Positions 9,572 through 18,193 of a stretch of DNA of 64,000 nucleotides are shown one piece after another. The number at the start of each line of letters is the position of its first letter. Within the stretch, counting starts at the first letter, position 1. The notes under the pieces are model-generated. The model was not told the origin of the DNA. It saw only the letters and a list, made by a program, of their open reading frames with translations, and searched no databases. The DNA is from Syntrophomonas sp. DTU019 (GTDB lineage: Bacteria; Bacillota; Syntrophomonadia; Syntrophomonadales; Syntrophomonadaceae): positions 310,001 to 374,000 of the forward strand of contig CAJYDM010000002.1 of the NCBI GenBank assembly GCA_913757435.1, in the 5' to 3' direction. A program made the translations under genes and the position numbers.

Positions 9572-10756
9572 TTACAGTTTTTCCAATAGCACCGTTAGAG
9601 ACTGACCACCCAAGGCTCCGACATTGACCAGACCCAGTTTGCCTTGACCGGTTTGCAGGCGGCAGACCATATTGGCTACCAATGCTCCTCCGGTTGCTGC
9701 ACCAGCGTGTCCAAAGCCCAGGCTGCCTCCGTCCACATTGGCCTTTTCGGCCGCCTGGCCCAGTTGTTTCAAGACTGCCAGACCGTATGCGGCGGAAGGC
9801 TCATGGAAATCAATGAAGTCTATATCGTCTAAAGTGGTCCCGGTTGCCTTCAAGGCCTTTTCGATCGATTTAGCGGTTGTGATCTCTAAGAGCCGGGGAT
9901 TGCCTGCAGCAATCCCAAAGCCCAGCATGCGGGCCAGCGGTTTGGCCCCCAGGGCCTGGGCACGGTCTGCTGAAAGCATGGCAATGCTGGCTGAACCGTC
10001 AGCCAGTGGGGCAATATTCCCCTCGGTGGCAGTACCGTCCGGATTAACCGCAGCCAGTTTCATCAATTGGGCAAAGCCGGGGGCTTTGGCGGCATCATCG
10101 GCTTCTATCACGACTTCGGCCTTCTTTACCTTTTTGGTAACTGGAACTATAGCGTCTTTAAACAGCCCATTTTTAATAGCGGCGGCCGCTTTTGACTTGC
10201 TGGCAGCGGCATACTCATCCAGTTCACTGCGGCTAATGCCGTAATTTGCTGCAATGATATCAGCTAATGTATAGGCACTGAGTTCACCATAAGTGTCCAC
10301 CGGCTGAGCTTTGATTTCTACGTCAACCTTGGAATCATGGAAACAAGCGTTTTCAGGCCCGAATTTGTAGCGCGGGTGGACCAGATACCACTGTGCCTGG
10401 CTGTTGGTTTCAATGCCACCAGTCATGAGGGCCGAATACTCACCACTGATAATCTTGTTAAAAGCACTGATCATGGCTTGAAGGGCGCCTGCACACAGAG
10501 CGTTCAAAGTAAATCCGGCTGTACTTTCTGCCAGTCCTGCCAGTAGCCAACCGTGCCTGCCAATATTGGCGGGTAGACTACTCTGTTTGGCCTCACCGTA
10601 TATACAGGCATCAAATTGTGAGGAATCAAACCCGGCCCGGGCAACAGCTTCTTTCATTGACATGGCGGCAATATCCTGAGAACGTAGATCAGCAAGTGAA
10701 CCCATATACAATCCCACAGGAGTACGTGCTGCACTGGCGATTACGACGTCTTGCAT
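9572..10756 (-). CDS. Thiolase-superfamily protein with incomplete active site (SCP2-thiolase-like)
   Basis: The 394-residue protein has the thiolase fold and the nucleophilic Cys88 (TLNALCAGALQ), plus a His350 in GFGHAGAATG where thiolases have GHPLG. The Asn of the usual NEAF motif is His318 in HEPSAA, and the C-terminal acid/base Cys is absent: the CxG position reads NVGALGGQ with Gly380. SCP2-type thiolases also have HDCF instead of NEAF and no C-terminal Cys, but keep a Cys in HDCF, which this protein lacks. It sits 17 bp after a canonical thiolase in the same cluster. It may catalyse acyl transfer without Claisen condensation, or be a partner subunit. Fold assignment is firm, function open. 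Confidence 0.75.
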   Translation of the reverse strand: MQDVVIASAARTPVGLYMGSLADLRSQDIAAMSMKEAVARAGFDSSQFDACIYGEAKQSSLPANIGRHGWLLAGLAESTAGFTLNALCAGALQAMISAFNKIISGEYSALMTGGIETNSQAQWYLVHPRYKFGPENACFHDSKVDVEIKAQPVDTYGELSAYTLADIIAANYGISRSELDEYAAASKSKAAAAIKNGLFKDAIVPVTKKVKKAEVVIEADDAAKAPGFAQLMKLAAVNPDGTATEGNIAPLADGSASIAMLSADRAQALGAKPLARMLGFGIAAGNPRLLEITTAKSIEKALKATGTTLDDIDFIDFHEPSAAYGLAVLKQLGQAAEKANVDGGSLGFGHAGAATGGALVANMVCRLQTGQGKLGLVNVGALGGQSLTVLLEKL

Positions 10757-10773
10757 AACTATCCCTCACTTCC

Positions 10774-12000
10774 CTAGTCTATTGTCTTGATTATGCCGGC
10801 AACGCCGATTCCGCCGCCGCAGCACATAGTAGACAAACCGTATTTGCCATTGGTACGTTGCAACCCATACAGGAGTTTAGTAGTAATAATGCATCCGCTG
10901 CCTCCTAAGGGATGGCCCAGCGCTATTGCACCGCCATACAGATTGACATGAGAATCAAGCCAGTCTCTGTCTACATCCCAGTCGCTCATCCATTCTCTGT
11001 AGACGGCCAGGCTCTGTCCGGCAAAAGCCTCGTTTAACTCCACCAGGTCCATATCTTTTAGAGTTAAGCCAGCTTTACCCATTGCTATCTCAACTGCAGG
11101 TACTGGTCCGCGCCCCATTATAGAAGGATCAACACCTGCTATACCGCCGGCTACAAACTCTGCTCTAGGCTTAACGCCCAATTCTTCAGCTTTTTCCTTG
11201 GACATCAAAATGGCCATGGCGGCTCCGTCATTTCTTCCTGAGGAGTTAGCTGCAGTCACAGAACCGTCTTTTTTAAATACCGGTTTTAATTTGGCCATGG
11301 CCTCCAGGGTGGTTTCGCGCGGATATTCGTCTACTTTAAAGATCCCTTTGCTGCCATCGGCCTTCTCGTATTCCACAGGAACTATTTCGGCCACAAAATC
11401 GCCATTGGCAATGGCCTGTTTGGCCAATACCTGGCTTCTGTATCCAAATTCGTCCTGTTCTTCACGGGAAATCTGGTGAATATCGACTAGATTTTCAGCA
11501 GTAATGCCCATGGGTATGTTGCCATACCTTTCCACCGGCGCTCCACCAGGGCCTCCGGCAATGATGGCATCATAAAGGGTCAGATTGGTGGTTCCAAAGG
11601 CCTGATTGGTCTTGCCGCTTAAGAAAAACTCCCCGGTGCTCATGGATTCTACGCCTCCGGCCAGTACCACATCGGCAAATCCATTTTTAATAAACTCGTA
11701 GCCCTCGATCATCGACAACAGCCCAGATCCACAGGCAACCGTTACTGTAGCCGCCGGAAGTTCTTCCGGAAGCCCGATATTTAGGACCATATTACGGGCA
11801 ATATTGGCACAGATGGTATTTTGTTTAACCTGACCTACAAAACAATAATCATAATATTCCGGCTTTACCTTAGCCTTATTGCGGTCTACAATAGCCTTGG
11901 CCACCTGGGAGACTAAATCGATAGGTTTAACATTTTTAAGAGAGCCACCCATAGTGCCTATGGCGCTTCGGGCCATGTCAACTATTACAACTTCACGCAT
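10774..12000 (-). CDS. Acetyl-CoA C-acetyltransferase (thiolase)
   Basis: The 408-residue protein has all thiolase catalytic elements: Cys90 in TVACGSGLL, NEAFAGQS, IALGHPLGGSG and the C-terminal Cys393 in TMCCGGGIG. Thiolases cleave acetoacetyl-CoA (or longer 3-ketoacyl-CoA) with CoA to acetyl-CoA, or run the reverse condensation. It lies 39 bp from an enoyl-CoA hydratase and 17 bp from the degenerate thiolase, in an apparent minus-strand operon. A second canonical thiolase at 14033 in the same cluster suggests different chain-length or direction preferences. The start is an ATG after TAGGAGGGATATA. Confidence 0.92.
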   Translation of the reverse strand: MREVVIVDMARSAIGTMGGSLKNVKPIDLVSQVAKAIVDRNKAKVKPEYYDYCFVGQVKQNTICANIARNMVLNIGLPEELPAATVTVACGSGLLSMIEGYEFIKNGFADVVLAGGVESMSTGEFFLSGKTNQAFGTTNLTLYDAIIAGGPGGAPVERYGNIPMGITAENLVDIHQISREEQDEFGYRSQVLAKQAIANGDFVAEIVPVEYEKADGSKGIFKVDEYPRETTLEAMAKLKPVFKKDGSVTAANSSGRNDGAAMAILMSKEKAEELGVKPRAEFVAGGIAGVDPSIMGRGPVPAVEIAMGKAGLTLKDMDLVELNEAFAGQSLAVYREWMSDWDVDRDWLDSHVNLYGGAIALGHPLGGSGCIITTKLLYGLQRTNGKYGLSTMCCGGGIGVAGIIKTID

Positions 12001-12039
12001 TATATCCCTCCTAATTTGCTGAACATTGATAGATCCAGC

Positions 12040-12837
12040 TTATTTACCGGTGTATTCTGGTTTTCTCTTTTCCACAAAAGCACGCATGCCTTCCTTAGCG
12101 TCTCTACTGCCAAAAATGGCCGCCCAGGCATCCTGCTCTACTCTCATGGCGGTCTCGTTGTCTGCGCCCCAATTCTGGTTAATTACTGCCTTGAGCATTT
12201 TCAGTGTAAAGGGGGGTTTTTTTGCCAGCTTCTCTGCCCATTCTCGGGCGGTGCTCATTAATTCGGCGAGCGGGACCACTTTGTTTATGAGCCCGATCTC
12301 CAGAGCTGTCTGAGCGTCTATCATGCCTCCAAAAAAGAGCATTTCCTTAGCTTTGCACATGGATACATTCTGCACCAGCCGATGGGTCGCTCCTCCACCT
12401 GGAAAAATCCCAACGTTGATCTCTGAACAGGCGATTTTGGCATTTTCCGCAGCTATACGCAGGTCGCATAACAGCACATTTTCTGCTCCGCCGCCCATGG
12501 CGTATCCCGCTACAGCCGCAATAGTCGGTTTAGGCATATCAGCCAAAGCCCTCTGACCAGCACAATTCAGGTCAGCATGAGCGCGGGCATCGACCACACT
12601 GTATTGTGAAATAGCTGGCAAATCTCCGCCAGCACTAAAAACCTTCTCACCACCGGTGAGTATTACCACTCTGACATCGGGGTCGTTTCCCAGCGCGGTA
12701 AAAATCTCCACCCGTTCACGATTTACCTCATTATTTATGGCATTTAATACTTCCGGCCGGTTGAATTGAACCGTGGCAATATGGTTTTCTACTGTGACCA
12801 GCATGGTATTAAACTTCTTATCCCGGTATGATAACAA
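12040..12837 (-). CDS. Enoyl-CoA hydratase (crotonase family)
   Basis: A 265-residue crotonase-fold protein; the two catalytic glutamates are present in GGGAEN and CSEINVG, and the CoA-binding loop reads SAGGDL. It would hydrate crotonyl-CoA to 3-hydroxybutyryl-CoA. A TTG start at 12837 is chosen because it lies 8 nt after GGAGG and gives MLSYRDKKF, matching the MSYRDKDY of its paralogue at 17091; the first ATG is inside the domain. A hairpin (12883-12913) separates it from the dehydrogenase gene upstream. Both paralogues share GIFPGGGAT, so they come from a duplication. Confidence 0.9.
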   Translation of the reverse strand: MLSYRDKKFNTMLVTVENHIATVQFNRPEVLNAINNEVNRERVEIFTALGNDPDVRVVILTGGEKVFSAGGDLPAISQYSVVDARAHADLNCAGQRALADMPKPTIAAVAGYAMGGGAENVLLCDLRIAAENAKIACSEINVGIFPGGGATHRLVQNVSMCKAKEMLFFGGMIDAQTALEIGLINKVVPLAELMSTAREWAEKLAKKPPFTLKMLKAVINQNWGADNETAMRVEQDAWAAIFGSRDAKEGMRAFVEKRKPEYTGK

Positions 12838-12882
12838 AAATACAACCTCCTTCCCGATGTCATCGGCCTCAGTTATAGGTTA

Positions 12883-12913
12883 CGGTCTATCCGGAGCTTT
12901 GCCGGATAAACCG
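12883..12913 (-). repeat. Intercistronic hairpin between hbd-like and enoyl-CoA hydratase genes
   Basis: Twelve-bp arms (CGGTTTATCCGG and CCGGATAGACCG on the minus strand, one G-U pair) enclose a 7-nt loop. No T-run follows, so RNA processing or partial attenuation is likelier than termination. Confidence 0.6.
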
Positions 12914-12994
12914 CAACCAGCATCTGTTAGGTGTTTCAGCCTGTCAGGGCCCTACTTAACACAGGCCGCGTTTGATAAAACCTCACATTTCGAT

Positions 12995-13882
12995 TTAGAA
13001 CTTGATGTCGGTTCTGGGTTTCTTTTCCCCAGAGGTGTAGTCGTACCATCCCTTGCCGGTTTTGCGGCCCAAATCGCCAGCGGTGACCAGTTTCTCTAGA
13101 ATAAGACTGGGCGCAAAATGGGGATTCTTATAACCCGCATACAGCTGTGACAACACGTTGTAGTTGACATCCAGACCTACGAAATCGGCCAGTTCAAATG
13201 GTCCCATGGGCATATTGGCACCCAGTTTCATGGCTGTGTCGATATCTTCAATGCTTGCTACGCCTTCCAACAAGCATTTGTAAGCTTCACAACGCAGCGC
13301 TGAATTGATCCGGTTTACGATAAAACCGGGAACGTCTTTGGCCACAACCGTAGTCTTGCCCATTTTCTGAGCAACTTCAGCAACTACCGCGATAGTTTCA
13401 TCCGAGGTTTTGATAGCACGGATGAGTTCGCACAGTCTCATTACCGGCACAGGACTGAAAAAGTGCATACCGATAAATTTGGATTGATCTTTAACTGCTA
13501 CAGCCAAAGAGGTAATTGGAATAGATGAGGTGTTGGTTGCCATGATGCATTCAGGTTTGCATATAGCGTCCAGTTTGCCGAAGATTTCTCTCTTGAGATC
13601 AGCGTTTTCATACACAGCTTCAATGACCAGGTCAACATCGGCTGCATCCTCAAGGGCAGAACTGGGTTTGATAAGAGCCATGGCACCGTCAAGAGCTTCC
13701 TGAGTCAGGGTTCCTTTGGCAACCTTTTTGGCCAAAAGCTTATTGATTCCGGCAATTCCCTTTTCAACAGCGGCGGGGGCAATATCATAAAGATACATTT
13801 CATAACCGGCCTGGGCCCCTACCTGCGCAATCCCGGCACCCATAAATCCTGCTCCAACCACGAATATTTTCTTAACTTCCAT
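12995..13882 (-). CDS. hbd: 3-hydroxybutyryl-CoA dehydrogenase
   Basis: The 295-residue protein begins MEVKKIFVVGAGFMGAGIA, with the Rossmann motif GxGxMG, and contains the HAD signature IGMHFFSPVPVM and GFIVNRI. It oxidises 3-hydroxybutyryl-CoA to acetoacetyl-CoA with NAD(P). The ATG at 13882 is preferred over ATG 13888 and upstream codons because it is 9 nt after AGGAGG, whereas 13888 is only 3 nt away. Neighbours are a thiolase upstream and an enoyl-CoA hydratase downstream, giving the consecutive steps of beta-oxidation. Length and motifs are normal for the single-domain bacterial enzyme. Confidence 0.93.
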   Translation of the reverse strand: MEVKKIFVVGAGFMGAGIAQVGAQAGYEMYLYDIAPAAVEKGIAGINKLLAKKVAKGTLTQEALDGAMALIKPSSALEDAADVDLVIEAVYENADLKREIFGKLDAICKPECIMATNTSSIPITSLAVAVKDQSKFIGMHFFSPVPVMRLCELIRAIKTSDETIAVVAEVAQKMGKTTVVAKDVPGFIVNRINSALRCEAYKCLLEGVASIEDIDTAMKLGANMPMGPFELADFVGLDVNYNVLSQLYAGYKNPHFAPSLILEKLVTAGDLGRKTGKGWYDYTSGEKKPRTDIKF

Positions 13883-13942
13883 TTTCATTTGCCTCCTTTG
13901 TGCTAATCGCAAATACTCAGGGACAACTACATTTGTTAAGTT

Positions 13943-14008
13943 AGCGGTTGGCCTGTTTCCGACTATGCTGTATCAATGCTGCGTTTACTAATGAATCTGC
14001 CAACCGCT
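13943..14008. repeat. Ten-bp inverted repeat in the thiolase-hbd gap
   Basis: AGCGGTTGGC at 13943-13952 and GCCAACCGCT at 13999-14008 are perfect complements separated by 46 nt. The element occupies most of the gap between thiolase and hbd and could form a branched RNA structure. Confidence 0.55.
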
Positions 14009-14032
14009 TCACTTGTCGAAGCTTTCTAATTG

Positions 14033-15217
14033 CTAGCCAACCCATTCCCAGATGGCGGCAACGCCCTGGCCGTGTCCGACGCACATGCTTTCTACCGCAT
14101 ATTTGGCGCCGTAATAAGGCATCTCATGCATGAGTGTGGTGGCTATACGAGCACCGGTGCAGCCCAAGGGATGTCCCAAGGCGATTCCGCTGCCGCGCGG
14201 GTTTAATAAAGGATGATTCCTGATGCCCAGTTCCTTGGTGCAGTATACTGCCTGGGAGGCAAAGGCTTCATTGATTTCCCAGATATCGATCTGATCCATT
14301 GTCATTCCGGCTTGTTTTAAGACCTTGGGAATCGCGATAGCCGGTCCGATGCCCATATAGACCGGATCCACACCGACAGCAGTGTAGCCTATAAGTTTCA
14401 TTTTGGGTTTAAGGCCCAATTCTAAGCATTTTTCCTTGCTGGCTACCAGCACGCAGGCAGCGGCGTCATTGGTCTGGCTGGCGTTTCCGGCCGTTACTGT
14501 AGCCAGTTCGTCCTTCAAAAACACTGGTTCCATTTTGGCCAGGGTCTCCATAGTGGTGCCCGGTCTAATGCCCTGGTCTCTGTCGGCAACCTGCCTGACG
14601 GTGCTGCCGTCTCTCTGCAAAACCTCGACCTCAATGGGCAGGATTTCATCTTTGAACAAACCTTCGGCAGTGGCTTTATGAGCTTTGGCATGGCTCTCCA
14701 CCGCCATCTGGTCCTGCTCTTCGCGGGTAATGCCATACTTGCGGGCTACCATCTCAGCCGTCCAACCCATGCCTTTGGCATTGTCATCTGTGAACTCACC
14801 CAGACGCGGGTTATGTTCATTGCCCCATCCCATGGGGACATGGGTCATATGCTGTACGCCACCAGCCAGGATTAATTCAGAACCCCAGCCCATATTGATT
14901 TCAGAAATGGCGTTGAAAATGGCCTGTACACCGGAAGAACAGAAGCGGTCCACGGTGCATCCCGGAATGCTATAAGGGAAGCCTGCCATAATTACCGAAT
15001 AGCGTCCGATGTTGCTGGCCATGTCTTTAACCAGAGCGGTTCCGCCCAGGATTACCCCATCCAGCTCTTCTTTCTTGTCCTCCAGTCCGGCCCGTCGCAT
15101 CAATTCATTCATAGTCAGTGCTGCCAGGTCATCGGCTCTAACATTGGCGAAATATGAGTACTTACCAGCCTTGGCAATAGCGGTTCTAACACTTTCAACC
15201 AAATAGATTTCTCGCAT
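14033..15217 (-). CDS. Acetyl-CoA C-acyltransferase (thiolase)
   Basis: This 394-residue thiolase has Cys93 (DRFCSSGVQ), INEAFASQ, ALGHPLGCTGAR and the C-terminal Cys379 (SMCVGHGQG), so its active site is complete. It follows the long acyl-CoA dehydrogenase by 22 bp and precedes hbd. The first three genes of the cluster (hydratase, dehydrogenase, thiolase) together with hbd encode a complete beta-oxidation spiral. The HGQG variant near the second Cys resembles FadA/degradative thiolases more than biosynthetic ThlA, which is an inference from motif wording only. Confidence 0.92.
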   Translation of the reverse strand: MREIYLVESVRTAIAKAGKYSYFANVRADDLAALTMNELMRRAGLEDKKEELDGVILGGTALVKDMASNIGRYSVIMAGFPYSIPGCTVDRFCSSGVQAIFNAISEINMGWGSELILAGGVQHMTHVPMGWGNEHNPRLGEFTDDNAKGMGWTAEMVARKYGITREEQDQMAVESHAKAHKATAEGLFKDEILPIEVEVLQRDGSTVRQVADRDQGIRPGTTMETLAKMEPVFLKDELATVTAGNASQTNDAAACVLVASKEKCLELGLKPKMKLIGYTAVGVDPVYMGIGPAIAIPKVLKQAGMTMDQIDIWEINEAFASQAVYCTKELGIRNHPLLNPRGSGIALGHPLGCTGARIATTLMHEMPYYGAKYAVESMCVGHGQGVAAIWEWVG

Positions 15218-15239
15218 TTAATAATCCCCTTTCCCCAAT

Positions 15240-17069
15240 TTAATTGATGATCAAGGCCTCTTCCGGAACTTCCAAAACACTGGTGTCGGCATCCTTGATT
15301 ACTGTGGTCAATGTAAATACGTTGGGCAGGATGTTGTTGGCATAGTAACGCGCTGCGGCCAATTTGCCGTTATAAAAGTTCATATCATAATGATCCGCGG
15401 GCAGATCCGCAATAATCTTTTTCACTGTTAAAGCCTGGTCTAAGAGGCAATAGGCAACATAGAGCTGCGCGAATACGAACAGAATACGGATGGCAAAGAC
15501 ATTAATGAGCTGGCCTTTGTCAGCTTTGTCGGCATGCCAGGAATAAACCAGGTTCATAACCTCTTCCGCGCAATTGTAAGCCTTTTCCATGTTAGCGAAT
15601 TCCTTGGCCAACCCCTCAACATTTTTATTATCATCTATGAACGCCTTGATGCTTCCCATCCACTTTTTGAAGGGTTCGCCGTCTTTCATGGTCATCTTGC
15701 GGCCTACCAAATCGTTGCCATGAATGAAGGAGGTGCCCTCCCAGATGGTTAGAACCTTGGAATCGCGAAGATACTGTTCAACCGGATATTCCTTGGTGTA
15801 TCCTACTCCCCCCAGAACCTGAATGGCTTCCGCAGTCATCAAGGCTGCAGTCTCACTGCCATAACACTTGACCAACGGGGTCAGGATGGCGGCCACATCA
15901 GCGCATTCCTTGGCTTTGGCCTTGTCTTCCGGTTTGGAATTTTCAGCTATGTCCAGGCTCCAGAAGCCTTTGAATATCATAGCCCTGATGCCTTCGGTGT
16001 GGGCCTTCATATCCAGGAGCATTCTTCTCACATCATCATGCTTGATAATGGGAACGCGCTCGCCTTTTATATAACCCTGAACCCTGTCAATGGCATACTG
16101 AGAAGCCAGGGCATATGCCGCAGAGGCCTGGTTGTTGGCATTGTGTCCGGTGCCTATACGGGATTCATTCATCATATTAAACATCATCATCAGGCCCTTA
16201 GAGCGGCCTTTTTCATCGGGGTCCGGTCCGACCTGGATTCCGTAGCACTCGTCGTTTTCACCGTAATTCAGCATACAAGTAGCCGAACCGTTAAGTCCCA
16301 TTTTATGTTCGATGGCAATGGTGGTAACATCATTATCTTTACCCAGGCTGCCGTCTTCATTGACCCAGATTTTGGGAACAATATAAAGGCCCAATCCTGC
16401 TGAGCCTTTGGCTCCTTGAGGCGGACGGGCCAGAACCATATGAATGGTGTTTTCACATATGGAGCCGTCACCGGCAGTGATGAACATCTTGGTCCCTTTG
16501 ATCTTCCATATACGCGGGTCTTCGGTAGGATAAGCCCTGGTCAGGGCATCGCCGACGTCTGAACCGGCGGAAGGTTCAGTCAGGTTCATGGTGCCCTGCC
16601 AATCGCCACTGAGCATCTTGGGAACGAATCTTTCTTTATCAGCTTCGGTGCCGAATTTGATAATCAGGTTGGCAGCCCCGGAGGTTAATTTGATGTTTGA
16701 GCCCATGGCCGGACAGGCGGCAGCGATCATTTCAGCTACTGCTTTGTAAAGGATCAAGGGCATACCACCGTCAACTTCCACGCATTCACTGCTGGATCCC
16801 CAGCCATTTTGCTGCAGGAAGCGGAATACTTCTTTATATCCGGGGGGATTGGTGACTACGCCGTTTTCGAACTTGACGGGGTTCTTGTCGCCTTCAACAT
16901 TGATGGGGCTGACTACTTCCCGGGCAACTTTGTACCCTTCGGTTAAAATGGGATCAACATCGTCAATGCTAAAATACTCTTTGAAACGATCCAGAGCGAA
17001 TACTTCTTCTGAAGGAAGCCATTCTTTCAAGATGAATTTTAAATCGCGAACATTATATTTGTATTCCAT
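15240..17069 (-). CDS. Acyl-CoA dehydrogenase, long (about 600-residue) family with C-terminal extension
   Basis: At 609 residues this is well above the 380-residue norm and matches the FadE5/DmdC-like branch, which has an N-terminal helical segment and a C-terminal extension. Motifs include LTEPSAGSDVGDA, FITAGDGS and the catalytic Glu in TIWEGTSFIHGND. It oxidises a saturated acyl-CoA to the trans-2-enoyl-CoA. It lies 21 bp after the second enoyl-CoA hydratase, in the sigma-54-preceded cluster. Substrate length cannot be read from sequence; in butyrate-degrading syntrophs a butyryl-CoA or medium-chain role is plausible. The ATG start has GGAGG at the right distance. Confidence 0.9.
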   Translation of the reverse strand: MEYKYNVRDLKFILKEWLPSEEVFALDRFKEYFSIDDVDPILTEGYKVAREVVSPINVEGDKNPVKFENGVVTNPPGYKEVFRFLQQNGWGSSSECVEVDGGMPLILYKAVAEMIAAACPAMGSNIKLTSGAANLIIKFGTEADKERFVPKMLSGDWQGTMNLTEPSAGSDVGDALTRAYPTEDPRIWKIKGTKMFITAGDGSICENTIHMVLARPPQGAKGSAGLGLYIVPKIWVNEDGSLGKDNDVTTIAIEHKMGLNGSATCMLNYGENDECYGIQVGPDPDEKGRSKGLMMMFNMMNESRIGTGHNANNQASAAYALASQYAIDRVQGYIKGERVPIIKHDDVRRMLLDMKAHTEGIRAMIFKGFWSLDIAENSKPEDKAKAKECADVAAILTPLVKCYGSETAALMTAEAIQVLGGVGYTKEYPVEQYLRDSKVLTIWEGTSFIHGNDLVGRKMTMKDGEPFKKWMGSIKAFIDDNKNVEGLAKEFANMEKAYNCAEEVMNLVYSWHADKADKGQLINVFAIRILFVFAQLYVAYCLLDQALTVKKIIADLPADHYDMNFYNGKLAAARYYANNILPNVFTLTTVIKDADTSVLEVPEEALIIN

Positions 17070-17090
17070 TTAGTATTTCCTCCTAATTAG

Positions 17091-17891
17091 CTACTCGCCG
17101 GTATACACGGGTTTGCGTTTTTCCAAAAAGGCATTCATGCCTTCTTTTGCATCTTTGGTACCGAAGGTCATCGACCAGCCATGGGTCTCGATCTGCAGAC
17201 CTTTTTCCAGACTGCTGCTCCAAGCTGCATTCAATGCCTCTTTGGCCATGCGCAAAGAAAAAGCAGGCTTTTTCGCCAACTGCCTGGCCAACTTCAGAGT
17301 AGTCTCTTTTAGCTCCGCCAGGGGAACAACTTTATTGACCAGGCCATATTTCAACGCGGTCTCAGCATCGAACATCTGCCCGGTAAAAACCAGTTCCTTG
17401 GCTTGACAAAGCGATATGTGCTGGGGCAGTCTCTGTGTAGCGCCTCCACCCGGGAATATCCCCACATTGATCTCCGGCAGAGCAAATTTGGCATTGTCCG
17501 CCGCGATTCTCAAATCGCAGCACAGGGCATTTTCGAAGCCGCCGCCCATGCACACCCCAGCGATCATAGCGATAGTAGGCTTGGGAAGATTGGTAAGTGT
17601 CAGGCCGCCCTGCACATTCTTATCAATGAATTCCCGTGCTTCTTTGACCCCATAATGGACCATCGACGCCAGGTCGCCGCCGGCACTGTAAGCCTTTTCA
17701 TTACCGGTCATGATCAAGACTTTGATCTCGGGATCCTGACCTGCTTCGAAAATAGCTTCACTGCGTTCGATCACCAATTGAGCATTGGCGGCATTCAACG
17801 CTTCCGGACGATTGTACTGGATTATGGCTATATCGCCATCGCCTTCAATGGTGACCTTGATGCACTGATAGTCCTTATCACGGTATGACAT
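17091..17891 (-). CDS. Enoyl-CoA hydratase (crotonase family), first gene of the cluster
   Basis: The 266-residue protein carries both catalytic glutamates (GGGFENAL and LPEINVG) and SAGGDL at the oxyanion side. It is a paralogue of the hydratase at 12040. The ATG follows AAAGGAGGGTG at good distance. A sigma-54 promoter lies about 215 bp upstream, inside the loop of a large inverted repeat. This gene thus opens the transcription unit for beta-oxidation. Confidence 0.91.
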   Translation of the reverse strand: MSYRDKDYQCIKVTIEGDGDIAIIQYNRPEALNAANAQLVIERSEAIFEAGQDPEIKVLIMTGNEKAYSAGGDLASMVHYGVKEAREFIDKNVQGGLTLTNLPKPTIAMIAGVCMGGGFENALCCDLRIAADNAKFALPEINVGIFPGGGATQRLPQHISLCQAKELVFTGQMFDAETALKYGLVNKVVPLAELKETTLKLARQLAKKPAFSLRMAKEALNAAWSSSLEKGLQIETHGWSMTFGTKDAKEGMNAFLEKRKPVYTGE

Positions 17892-18082
17892 CCTGCACCC
17901 TCCTTTCCGAATTTATGTTACATAATTCACGAACTGAGTCATCCACTTGATCTAACACCGTGGAATTTACCAACCTTTTAACCTGTTCAGGTTGATCAAT
18001 TATGCAATTCCATAATCATTTGCCATTGCTGTGCTTCATCTCAATCAGTTTTGGTAATGACAAAAGAATATTGCTGTAACCG

Positions 18083-18142
18083 GTTTGGCATTTGGGGGCG
18101 GGGAGAAAGCAAATGTTTCGCCACCCGTCCCCAACGCCAAAC
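18083..18142. repeat. Large two-part inverted repeat flanking the sigma-54 promoter
   Basis: Outer arms GTTTGGC (18083-18089) and GCCAAAC (18136-18142) and inner arms GGGGGCGGG (18094-18102) and CCCGTCCCC (18124-18132, one wobble) enclose a loop that contains the -12 element. There is no T-run after it on either strand. Confidence 0.65.
18108..18123 (-). promoter_or_regulatory. Sigma-54 (-24/-12) promoter of the beta-oxidation cluster
   Basis: On the minus strand TGGCGAAACATTTGCT has GG and GC 10 bp apart and shares AACATTTGC with the promoter at 2367. The predicted start is near 18096, leaving a leader of about 205 nt. Confidence 0.65.
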
Positions 18143-18193
18143 TTATATGCAGTACTACAAAATCTTGCCCTTGACCCGATTCAGGCTATAGCA

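Larger units (their letters stand above)
17892..18193. other. Intergenic region with sigma-54 promoter inside an inverted repeat
   Basis: Between the symporter and the hydratase. It holds the inverted repeat 18083-18142 and the -24/-12 element 18108-18123. No gene is supported. Confidence 0.6.
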
